From a virus, in the IMG/VR virus record IMGVR_UViG_3300042381_000431, positions 1 through 30,180 of that record: 30,180 bases of DNA; one strand, 5' to 3'. The stretch's first letter is position 1. Each line of letters starts with the position of its first letter. A program made the position numbers and the translations under genes. Below are positions 1-5,918 of this stretch, piece after piece. The notes beneath the pieces were generated by a model. The model saw only the letters and a list, made by a program, of their open reading frames with translations. It was not told the origin of the DNA and did not search any database.

Positions 1-45
1 GATTGCAGTCGTCAATGACTGTTTAAAGTCTTTTTAGGACATGGG

Positions 46-85
46 CAAAAGAAAGCCCTTGAGCAGTCGGAACCACTCAAGGGCT
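46..85 (-). terminator. Intrinsic terminator closing the late operon
   Basis: On the minus strand a perfect 10-bp stem (AGCCCTTGAG pairing with CTCAAGGGCT, positions 85-76 and 63-54) encloses a 12-nt loop and is followed by the T-rich tract TTCTTTTG. It starts 12 bases after the stop codon of the last gene at 98, so it would end the transcript of the whole tail/lysis region. Bases 1-45 beyond it hold no gene I can support. Confidence 0.85.
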
Positions 86-97
86 GGGACGATGAAC

Positions 98-433
98 TTA
101 CTCAGCAGGAACCACCGGCTCGACCGGCTTATTCTTCTCAGCCTGATAAGCAATCAAATCCGGCAAACACAACGCAACCGCAGCAAAAGCCTCCGCAGCG
201 GAAGGAATCGCGTTCACAGCCTCCCAAAATGGCAGGCGAACTTCCCGCCGATCCGAAAGAAGCCGGTCGCCAGTAGCCTGGTCAAATGGGACATACTCAA
301 CATAGATGCTGTCTTGTTCCCCCATAGACCGCGCCGAAATGGCAAGGTCCATGATGTAGATTTCGTTGTAGGTCTTAGACGGAACCTCTGGACGTTCTGC
401 CGGAGTATCGAGGGGGATGGTAATAGTGGCCAT
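98..433 (-). CDS. Hypothetical phage protein, 111 aa
   Basis: I do not recognise this protein. It begins MATITIPLDTPAERPEVPSK and is mostly polar and acidic, with an Ala-rich helical stretch (roughly residues 75-95) and a Pro/Glu-rich tail. It has no signal peptide or membrane segment. It is the last gene before the terminator at 46-85 and follows the coiled-coil gene 440-631 with only six bases between. The start has no Shine-Dalgarno sequence; the leader reads CTAATAACACATG, like other leaders in this window. Its place at the end of the tail-fibre and lysis block makes a tail-fibre accessory or chaperone role possible, but that is inference from position only. Confidence 0.7.
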   Translation of the reverse strand: MATITIPLDTPAERPEVPSKTYNEIYIMDLAISARSMGEQDSIYVEYVPFDQATGDRLLSDRREVRLPFWEAVNAIPSAAEAFAAVALCLPDLIAYQAEKNKPVEPVVPAE

Positions 434-439
434 GTGTTA

Positions 440-631
440 TTAGGTGGTGGGTTGTGATTCAGCCTTGGCCTTGTCGGCTTCGGCTTGATCTATTTGAGTC
501 AGGATGGCGATTGCGCCTTTGATCTGCGTCTCTTCGGACTCCAGTTGCTTGAGCCGCTCCCGCAGATCATGCTGCTCGGCGAGGTTGGCGTTGCGACTGG
601 TGACTAGGTTTTGTTTGTAGGTTGGGGTCAT
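440..631 (-). CDS. Small coiled-coil protein, 63 aa
   Basis: The product is dominated by a heptad-like helix, roughly residues 17-58 (AEQHDLRERLKQLESEE and onwards), and is rich in Gln, Glu, Lys and Ala, so a coiled coil is likely. I chose the ATG at 631 (MTPTYKQN) over an in-frame ATG at 661, because the earlier one would overlap the tail protein gene by 16 bases. The 631 start also has an AACAATCCCACAC leader like those of its neighbours. Similar short helical proteins often follow tail-fibre genes in phages; a chaperone or trimerisation role is inference. No membrane segment or signal peptide is visible. Confidence 0.65.
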   Translation of the reverse strand: MTPTYKQNLVTSRNANLAEQHDLRERLKQLESEETQIKGAIAILTQIDQAEADKAKAESQPTT

Positions 632-645
632 GTGTGGGATTGTTA

Positions 646-1611
646 TTAGCCGACGTTCCAAGCGGAGCCGGTGCTGTAGACTGGGACTGTGACACTGCCG
701 AGACCAACCACTGCGCTACCGAAAACCGGAGTCAGGGCATCGTTGACAAACGAGCGAGCACCCACGCCAGCAGTTGATGCGGAAGGGAGTGCAGATACGG
801 CAACGGCAGGCACCTTGATCCAAGACGTTGAGCCTGCTGCGGCTCCCGTGAATTTAATGCCTGCGCCATCACGGGCGATTGCTGGTTCGGAGTTTGTGGT
901 GCCGCCAAGATTTAGACGATTAAAACCATTGATGGCAGAGTTGTAAAACTCAATAAGCCCATCGCCGGATGAGGCCATGACTGATCTTGTGGTCCCCCAT
1001 TGGATTCCCTGATTAGCACCAGCTTGAAGAATCCCACCTACGCGCAGGCTGAAAGTTCCACTGAGCGTTAAATCAGACGCTACCGTAACCGCACCCGCCG
1101 CAGCAATCGACATCCGCACCACCCCACCAGTCACAAAATCAATCGGACGCGCCGCCATCCCGCTCCCACTACCCAGAAATTCAGTCCCGATCTGTAGGTT
1201 GCCCGGAGTCGGACCATTCCAATCCATCACGGCCCGCTCGTAGATGCTGGCGCTGGTGTAGGTGTTGTAGATTCGCAAGGTCTGTTTAACGGTCCCGTTC
1301 CGCTGGGCTAGGATTCCGGCGGCGTCTTGCAATAGATTTGTGCCAGTCGCACCCAAAAGTGTCGAAGTGCTCGACCATGAAATACCAGCCGTGTCGATTA
1401 AATTAATGGCACGGGCAACTCCAAGGTAACCGGCTGTTTGCAACGCGGCAGCACTGGTTGAAAATACGTTAGCTGTTGCGGTGTTGGTGACCCCTAAGCT
1501 ATTAAACGTCGGCGCGTCCGTTTGGCCTAGGCCGATGGCGGATCTGATCGCAGCGTTGTTGGCTGCACCAAGCATGGTGTCTACGTTTCCAGATACAATT
1601 AAGTCAGGCAT
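646..1611 (-). CDS. Tail fibre-like protein, 321 aa
   Basis: The sequence is Ala/Ser/Thr/Gly-rich with many short beta-strand-like stretches and few charged residues, typical of elongated phage fibre proteins. The N-terminal third (MLGAANNAAIRSAIGLGQTD, then repeats of the type FNSLGVTNTATANVF) resembles fibre repeat modules. The C-terminal segment (about residues 270-321, including ALPSASTAGVGARSFVND and VPVYSTGSAWNVG) is a pattern I know from the ends of many phage tail and fibre proteins. It starts three bases after the stop of the 53-aa gene at 1615. It could be a second receptor-binding protein beside the esterase spike at 3470-5866, or a virion decoration. The fold assignment rests on composition and the C-terminal motif, not on alignment. 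Confidence 0.75.
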   Translation of the reverse strand: MPDLIVSGNVDTMLGAANNAAIRSAIGLGQTDAPTFNSLGVTNTATANVFSTSAAALQTAGYLGVARAINLIDTAGISWSSTSTLLGATGTNLLQDAAGILAQRNGTVKQTLRIYNTYTSASIYERAVMDWNGPTPGNLQIGTEFLGSGSGMAARPIDFVTGGVVRMSIAAAGAVTVASDLTLSGTFSLRVGGILQAGANQGIQWGTTRSVMASSGDGLIEFYNSAINGFNRLNLGGTTNSEPAIARDGAGIKFTGAAAGSTSWIKVPAVAVSALPSASTAGVGARSFVNDALTPVFGSAVVGLGSVTVPVYSTGSAWNVG

Positions 1612-1614
1612 ATT

Positions 1615-1776
1615 TTAGGGGCGAGTGTAGATTGAGGTTCCGTCTGGTCGCAAGTAGCGGGAAGTGCCGTCTGGTTGCCGGTAAATTCCACCAGCGGAGG
1701 CAATCGGCGCACGAATGCCAATGCCAAGTTTGCCCTTGCCCTTGATTGACGGAACGGATGGAACGGATGCTGGCAT
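1615..1776 (-). CDS. 53-aa protein with a tandem PDGTS repeat
   Basis: This short gene exactly fills the gap between the genes at 1778-2101 and 646-1611: its ATG at 1776 lies one base after the upstream stop and its TAA at 1615 is three bases before the next ATG. The protein begins MPASVPSVPSIKGKGK, has a Gly/Ile-rich middle, and ends with two imperfect copies of a nine-residue unit (RQPDGTSRY and LRPDGTSIY). I do not recognise the family. The tight fit, clean frame and neighbouring structural genes support a real gene; the Gly-Thr-Ser turn repeats suggest a small beta-structured tail or fibre component. Confidence 0.6.
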   Translation of the reverse strand: MPASVPSVPSIKGKGKLGIGIRAPIASAGGIYRQPDGTSRYLRPDGTSIYTRP

Positions 1777-1777
1777 A

Positions 1778-2101
1778 CTAGGTCAGTGGAGTGGCGTTGA
1801 CTGTGATTGCGACGTTGGCCGCACCGGAGTGGACACGCACTGCGTTGGTAAAGTCCAGAACAATGGACTCGCCAGCAGCAAGCCGGGAGGAGTTGGCCGT
1901 ATGGGCAGCAGACTCCGTGTTGACGGTGACCGTGCCGGGTTCCGCTCCGCTGGCTACCAGCGCCGAGTTAAGTGAATGCCCTTGGTGGAAGTAGCAGGCA
2001 ACGGTGGCGCTGACGTTTTCAAGCAGGAGCTTGCCTTGGCCAAGCTGCGGGGTAAAAACGATGGCTTGGTTGTTTGCTGAAGCGTTTACGGTAAATTGCA
2101 T
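1778..2101 (-). CDS. Small beta-rich structural protein, 107 aa
   Basis: I do not recognise this protein. It is rich in Ala, Val, Thr, Asn and Ser, with alternating hydrophobic and polar residues (for example GKLLLENVSATVACYF and ESIVLDFTNAVRV), consistent with an all-beta fold. It has no signal peptide and no membrane helix. I chose the ATG at 2101 (MQFTVNAS), eight bases after the endolysin stop at 2110, because upstream sequence in this frame lies inside the endolysin gene and looks like an out-of-frame shadow. Its place between the endolysin and the fibre-like gene suggests a virion decoration or tail accessory protein. Confidence 0.7.
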   Translation of the reverse strand: MQFTVNASANNQAIVFTPQLGQGKLLLENVSATVACYFHQGHSLNSALVASGAEPGTVTVNTESAAHTANSSRLAAGESIVLDFTNAVRVHSGAANVAITVNATPLT

Positions 2102-2109
2102 AATGGTAT

Positions 2110-2598
2110 TTAAGTGAGGACTTTGCGAAGTGATTCGTTGCGGTTCAGCCAGCCCTTCAAGAACTTGCGGAACTGCGGACGCTTGCCGAGTGCAAGGTAG
2201 TGGTCGCCACGCTGGCGCAGTACTGACATCGCCACAGGACCGTCTGGGGATGCCGCTGCTGCGGCCAAGGTCACCGGGCCTAGTCTCCCGTCGTCCTCGA
2301 CATTCAAGGCGCGTTGCAGCCACCGCACGGCTTGTTTAGTCCCACAATTGACGGAGCTGTCCATCACTGCCCATGCGGTTCTGGTTTGCAATTGGTCGCC
2401 TGCGATTGCCCGCCAGTAATCGTTCCGGTAAATCGCTTTGGCCTTCGCTTCGGTCAGTGCGCGGATGTTGACCGTTGGGTGACTACGCTGATCGATCCCG
2501 TACTTCGTTGGTCCCCCTGGGTCACCGGGCACGTTCTCGTAGACCGTCCCTTCCCAAGGCAGCAACCAACGAAAGTACTGGTCGAAGGAGTAGTTCAT
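2110..2598 (-). CDS. Endolysin, GH108-type muramidase with peptidoglycan-binding tail
   Basis: This 162-aa protein should cut cell-wall glycan at the end of infection. The N-terminus matches the glycosyl hydrolase 108 pattern: a probable catalytic Glu16 in PWEG, then DPGGPTKYGID (residues 26-36). The C-terminal half (about residues 85-160) resembles the peptidoglycan-binding domain that normally accompanies GH108, with WLQRALNVEDDGRLGPVTL. The length is normal for the family. There is no signal peptide, so release would depend on a holin. Its ATG overlaps the stop of the preceding membrane protein gene (ATGA), placing it last in a coupled lysis cassette. It is distinct from the GH24 lysozyme fused to the virion protein at 15947-17953. 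Confidence 0.92.
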   Translation of the reverse strand: MNYSFDQYFRWLLPWEGTVYENVPGDPGGPTKYGIDQRSHPTVNIRALTEAKAKAIYRNDYWRAIAGDQLQTRTAWAVMDSSVNCGTKQAVRWLQRALNVEDDGRLGPVTLAAAAASPDGPVAMSVLRQRGDHYLALGKRPQFRKFLKGWLNRNESLRKVLT

Positions 2599-2819
2599 TT
2601 GTCAGTCGCCTTTTCCCGCTCGTAGTATGCCTGCGTGGTCGTGACCGGCTGGGTCTCAAGGTCAAGGCTGGCGTCGTGGTAACGACTGTGGCTTGGTGAA
2701 GGCTTAGGCTCATCAGCACTTGCCCGAATCAGCACAGCAACAAACCATCCAACAGCAAACGCTGAGAACAGGATCAACCAGAGGTGGTCCTTAAAGGTAA
2801 GGTCTTCGGTATCGTTCAT
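2595..2819 (-). CDS. Small membrane protein of the lysis cassette, 74 aa
   Basis: The N-terminus is short and acidic (MNDTEDLTFKDH), followed by one clear transmembrane helix at about residues 13-33 (LWLILFSAFAVGWFVAVLI) and a hydrophilic tail ending in charged residues. The start overlaps the end of the lipoprotein gene (ATGA at 2819-2816) and the stop overlaps the endolysin start (2598-2595), so the three genes are translationally coupled. A holin, pinholin or inner-membrane spanin role is plausible from context. The soluble tail has no long coiled coil, which argues mildly against a classical Rz protein. The family is not recognised. Confidence 0.72.
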   Translation of the reverse strand: MNDTEDLTFKDHLWLILFSAFAVGWFVAVLIRASADEPKPSPSHSRYHDASLDLETQPVTTTQAYYEREKATDK

Positions 2820-3061
2820 GGCATTGGAAGGACAGGGTTTTTGCCGGGACCATTGGCGACCATGTTGTACGCCTCTTCGGTAGTGATCAGCGCAGGTTCC
2901 TCGCTCTTCAGCAGCGGCCAAGACCAAGTGCCGCCAATTTTGCCGGATAAACCGCCGGGTGTTCCGTTGCCGGGTAGCCCGATCTCTGCGGTCAGACTGA
3001 TGCAGGAAGGCAGCGTGCCGCAAAGCATTACGGCGCATAATGTGAAGAGGGTTCGTTTCAT
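2816..3061 (-). CDS. Small lipoprotein, possible outer-membrane spanin (Rz1-like)
   Basis: The 81-aa product begins with a typical lipoprotein signal: basic MKRT, a hydrophobic core, and the lipobox-like LPSC ending at Cys20. The mature part of about 61 residues is rich in Gly and Pro and contains no further membrane segment. A short lipid-anchored protein inside a lysis cassette fits the o-spanin (Rz1) role of disrupting the outer membrane, which would imply a Gram-negative host; this is inference. The pairing differs from lambda, where Rz1 is nested inside Rz: here the gene stands alone and overlaps the next membrane protein gene by four bases. The start at 3061 has an AACAATAACACCAATG leader with no Shine-Dalgarno. 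Confidence 0.72.
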   Translation of the reverse strand: MKRTLFTLCAVMLCGTLPSCISLTAEIGLPGNGTPGGLSGKIGGTWSWPLLKSEEPALITTEEAYNMVANGPGKNPVLPMP

Positions 3062-3066
3062 TGGTG

Positions 3067-3222
3067 TTATTGTTTAGCGTCAACGGCACTGTAGCCCATG
3101 ACGAGCACACCAATACCCACCAAAGCCTGAGAAATCCAGATATATTCTGGGGGCAGGCTCAGTCCAAGACCTTGACCAAGCGCAGCAAGCAATCCTCCAA
3201 AGGTAGTTCTCCAGTTTTTCAT
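3067..3222 (-). CDS. Holin-like small membrane protein, 51 aa
   Basis: The protein starts MKNWRTTFGGLLAALGQGL and has a second hydrophobic stretch at about residues 28-46 (YIWISQALVGIGVLVMGYS), ending in a short charged tail. An MKNWRTT-type start followed by two weak hydrophobic segments is common in small phage proteins annotated as holins, near endolysin genes. The ATG at 3222 overlaps the stop of the upstream gene (TTATGA), and the lipoprotein gene starts five bases after its stop. I read it as the best holin candidate in the cassette, although the three small membrane proteins here cannot be separated functionally by sequence alone. Confidence 0.7.
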   Translation of the reverse strand: MKNWRTTFGGLLAALGQGLGLSLPPEYIWISQALVGIGVLVMGYSAVDAKQ

Positions 3223-3458
3223 AATGTTTTTTGTGCGTTGATTGAGCAGGACAGGGTAGTGGTATTCGGCGCTTTCCATGTGGGCTTGTTCGGGCAGTCC
3301 GTGATCGGGCACCCGTAGATGGCACGCTCTAGGATGTCGATCCGCACCTCCTGTTTGTCCCTCGCTTGCAGGCATTTCTCAGAGCGTTGGAACAGGATGA
3401 CGATTGCTCCGGTCAGGGAACCAATCGCGGTGATGACAAGTGGATCGGCAATTTCCAT
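3219..3458 (-). CDS. N-terminally anchored small protein of the lysis cassette, 79 aa
   Basis: A transmembrane helix at about residues 7-23 (LVITAIGSLTGAIVILF) is followed by a charged, helix-forming stretch (EKCLQARDKQEVRIDILERA), then a Cys/Pro-containing tail with CPITDCP. This N-terminal anchor plus charged helix resembles an inner-membrane spanin or a phage membrane protein of unknown function. It follows the tailspike stop by 11 bases and overlaps the holin-like gene by four. The start at 3458 has the leader CTAATCTGACAAACC, without a Shine-Dalgarno sequence. Function is inferred from topology and position; no family is recognised. Confidence 0.68.
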   Translation of the reverse strand: MEIADPLVITAIGSLTGAIVILFQRSEKCLQARDKQEVRIDILERAIYGCPITDCPNKPTWKAPNTTTLSCSINAQKTL

Positions 3459-3469
3459 GGTTTGTCAGA

Positions 3470-5866
3470 TTAGATGGTCAAGCCTCGGGCCAACAGTCGG
3501 CTTTGCGATCTGGCGTACAATTCGTTGAGTTGGGTTGGGGTCAGAGTGGAATCAAACAGGACGACCTCGGCAATTTCCAAAAGGTTATCGGTGTTACTAA
3601 ATGGCACATAGCAATTGCCCACCCCAATGTTTCTCGTGGATACGGTGCGTACCGTAGCGTCTTCAAGGAAGCTACCTCCACCAATCATTCCACCAACCTT
3701 GCCTGCGTTGCTGGTAAATGCAGCCCATACCCAATCACCAACTACCACTGCTCCATCTGCCCAAAGGCGACCAAACGACACTCCCGGCGAAGAAACTGTC
3801 AATTGCAGCGGGGTGCTTCCGTATGCCAAAATACCAGCACCGTCTTCTGTAACGATACGGTTTGTACCAGCAATGAGAACATAATCCCCAGCCGTATCGA
3901 CTGGACGCTTGAAGACAATCCCAATGGTATAGTTTGCCCGGTCAGCCAATGTTGTTGTCAATCCATTAATGTATCCAGCCAGACCAGCAGGGCAAACCAC
4001 TGCATTGGCGTTGTAGTTCACCGTAGTTACTGGAGTCAGCGTCCGTGTGTTTACGATGCCTGTCAAACTGGACGAGTTGGTGTTCAGCACCCAGTGTTCC
4101 CATGCGGTTGTTTCAGGTCCGGCGGTAGGTTGCGGGAAATTAGGGCTATCGATGCGCGTTGCTGTTGCTGTAAATGCTGGGCACCAGTGTTGCAGCACTT
4201 GCTGTGTTCCGTTGATCCAGACGCTGTCCGTGGTGCTGTCGGTAAGGTTGCCACCAGCTCCGTTGATCCATGTGCTCATGGTATAGTCCAAGCCGTACCG
4301 GACTTGAAGGGCACCAGTAATTGCCCGGGAAGCCAAGAAGATAACTTTTGTTCCACTGATCGTGATTGACGTAAATGGCACGGTGCCGGTCGTATCAACA
4401 AGCTTGAACCCATGATTAGTTAGTGCAGGAACCCGAGTCGTGTTCAGCACCAACGGAGCGGTCGGCACATCAAAGTAAACCACCACCCGCAACGCACCTT
4501 CCTGCACCGCTTCAACGAACCGGATACGCTGCACTTGGCGACGCTCCAACAAGTCAGACCATGCTCGCGCAAACCGGAATCCGATCTCTTGGTAACCCGC
4601 CGCAGATGGGTGGATGTTTGACCCAGGAGCTAATGGCACGAAATAGATTGGCGTGACCAGATGTACGTTGTCCAACGAGTCCGCTTGTAGTTGCGCCAAC
4701 GCCACGCCGTTTGACGTCGTGATGTATGCGGTCGTTTGGTACGTCAAGGTCACCGCTGCCATGTCCAACGTGATTCGGTTGGCCAAGCCGGAGAAGGCAG
4801 CAAAGTAAGTGGACTGACTCATGCTCGCGGCGGCATCAGTCTCGCCCTGTAGCCAGCAGACGGCAGACGTGGTGTACGTCTTGCCAGCGGCAACTGCCAG
4901 TTCCCGTGCATTTGTGTCGTAGGAAACAAGCCGGGTGTACGGAGCAGTGCCATAAACCAGCCCGGTAATTGATGAACCACCAACGCCAGCAGTGGCAGAA
5001 AACACAACCAGATCATCCTCACCAATCGCCAGCCTCCGCTGCGTAATGCCGGAAGCCATGGAACTACATGGCGTTTCTCCTTGGTTGCTTACGGGACGCT
5101 CAAACAATGCAGCAGACGAATCAAGTGCTGCTCCAACTGGATTGTTTGGACCTGTTGCAAAAGTAAGGTGGTTATGCACCGCAGAGATGTGGGCAATTGG
5201 ATTGCCGTCTGCCCCCACAGAAAGAGACTGTCCGTGCCAGTAAATACCAGTCCGCTCAGCCACGGTCACCCCAACACTGCCACGGGAAACGTATCGATCA
5301 TCGCCTTCTGCTTGGGTCAGCACTTCGTCCGCCGGGTTGGGGTAAATCGTCCAGTCACCAGCCGCCAAACTTTGGGCAATGTAAACGGTGTTGTTGTTGG
5401 TCTGCACCCCAAGCTGGCCAAGTCGTTTTGGTATCTCGGTGGTCCTTGCCACGTCGTTGGCCCAAATTGCTGTGTCCATCACTCCCTCAGATGGCAGAGA
5501 AAACCCACCGTCGCCAGCCTGTGCAGCCAACATGGTCAGACGATCCAGTGACTGCTCCAAGGTCACGCTGGAAAGTTTGCCGCCTTCGGGCAAAACCAAC
5601 GGCTGCAAGTAGTTTAGAAACCGGAAGATTTGGACGGTGGTGGTTGACGGGTATGCAGCAGCAGTGGTCACATATGCGGACGCACCAACTGGTTCGTGGA
5701 CCGTGTACTGTGCCGTGGTCAGCACCGTTGGCGTTGCTGCGCCAGTTGCTTGGACTTGTACTCTGACGTCAGCAGCTTCCAGATACGGGAACGTGATGTC
5801 ATAACGGAGCGACGTAGAGGCGTTGCCAGCGTAGGTGATTGCTCGTAGCTCAGTATCCAGTGCCAT
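3470..5866 (-). CDS. Tailspike/tail fibre with SGNH acetylesterase and lectin-like domains
   Basis: This 798-aa protein is the likely receptor-binding spike. Residues 1-115 resemble the T7 gp17 N-terminal virion-attachment domain (ITFPYLEAADVRVQVQ, then LEQSLDRLTML). A catalytic domain follows at about 200-440 with SGNH/sialate-acetylesterase-type blocks: YWHGQSLS with nucleophile Ser214, WLQGETDA (338-345), and IHPSAAGYQEIG with His419. This family removes O-acetyl groups from surface sugars. Residues 640-798 resemble a LamG/concanavalin-type lectin module (YTIGIVFKRP, IAEVVLFDSTLTPTQLNELY). It sits at the T7 gp17 position, after the ejection proteins and before lysis. The start at 5866 lies 52 bases after the giant gene stop. 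Inference: the spike deacetylates a capsule or O-antigen while binding it. Confidence 0.88.
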   Translation of the reverse strand: MALDTELRAITYAGNASTSLRYDITFPYLEAADVRVQVQATGAATPTVLTTAQYTVHEPVGASAYVTTAAAYPSTTTVQIFRFLNYLQPLVLPEGGKLSSVTLEQSLDRLTMLAAQAGDGGFSLPSEGVMDTAIWANDVARTTEIPKRLGQLGVQTNNNTVYIAQSLAAGDWTIYPNPADEVLTQAEGDDRYVSRGSVGVTVAERTGIYWHGQSLSVGADGNPIAHISAVHNHLTFATGPNNPVGAALDSSAALFERPVSNQGETPCSSMASGITQRRLAIGEDDLVVFSATAGVGGSSITGLVYGTAPYTRLVSYDTNARELAVAAGKTYTTSAVCWLQGETDAAASMSQSTYFAAFSGLANRITLDMAAVTLTYQTTAYITTSNGVALAQLQADSLDNVHLVTPIYFVPLAPGSNIHPSAAGYQEIGFRFARAWSDLLERRQVQRIRFVEAVQEGALRVVVYFDVPTAPLVLNTTRVPALTNHGFKLVDTTGTVPFTSITISGTKVIFLASRAITGALQVRYGLDYTMSTWINGAGGNLTDSTTDSVWINGTQQVLQHWCPAFTATATRIDSPNFPQPTAGPETTAWEHWVLNTNSSSLTGIVNTRTLTPVTTVNYNANAVVCPAGLAGYINGLTTTLADRANYTIGIVFKRPVDTAGDYVLIAGTNRIVTEDGAGILAYGSTPLQLTVSSPGVSFGRLWADGAVVVGDWVWAAFTSNAGKVGGMIGGGSFLEDATVRTVSTRNIGVGNCYVPFSNTDNLLEIAEVVLFDSTLTPTQLNELYARSQSRLLARGLTI

Positions 5867-5918
5867 GGGGGAGACTACGGGTTACCTCGCCGGAGGAAAT
5901 CAAGACGGAAATCCTCGA

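Noticed and set aside
646-1776. Diversity-generating retroelement target, suggested by the general likeness to phage BPP-1
   Set aside because: No reverse transcriptase gene and no template/variable repeat pair is visible in the window, and the fibre protein lacks a C-type-lectin-like end.
2102-2323. N-terminal extension of the 107-aa protein up to 2323
   Set aside because: The extra 74 residues are Arg/Pro/Ser-rich and lie out of frame inside the endolysin gene; the ATG at 2101 directly follows the endolysin stop.
3440-4369. 309-codon plus-strand open frame
   Set aside because: Cys- and Ser-rich composition typical of an antisense shadow; overlaps the coding sequence of the spike's lectin-like end and has no family features.
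5081-5766. Plus-strand open frames inside the tailspike gene (up to about 189 codons)
   Set aside because: They are antisense shadows with Arg/Trp/Ser/Pro-rich composition and no recognisable motif, lying fully inside a strongly supported minus-strand gene.
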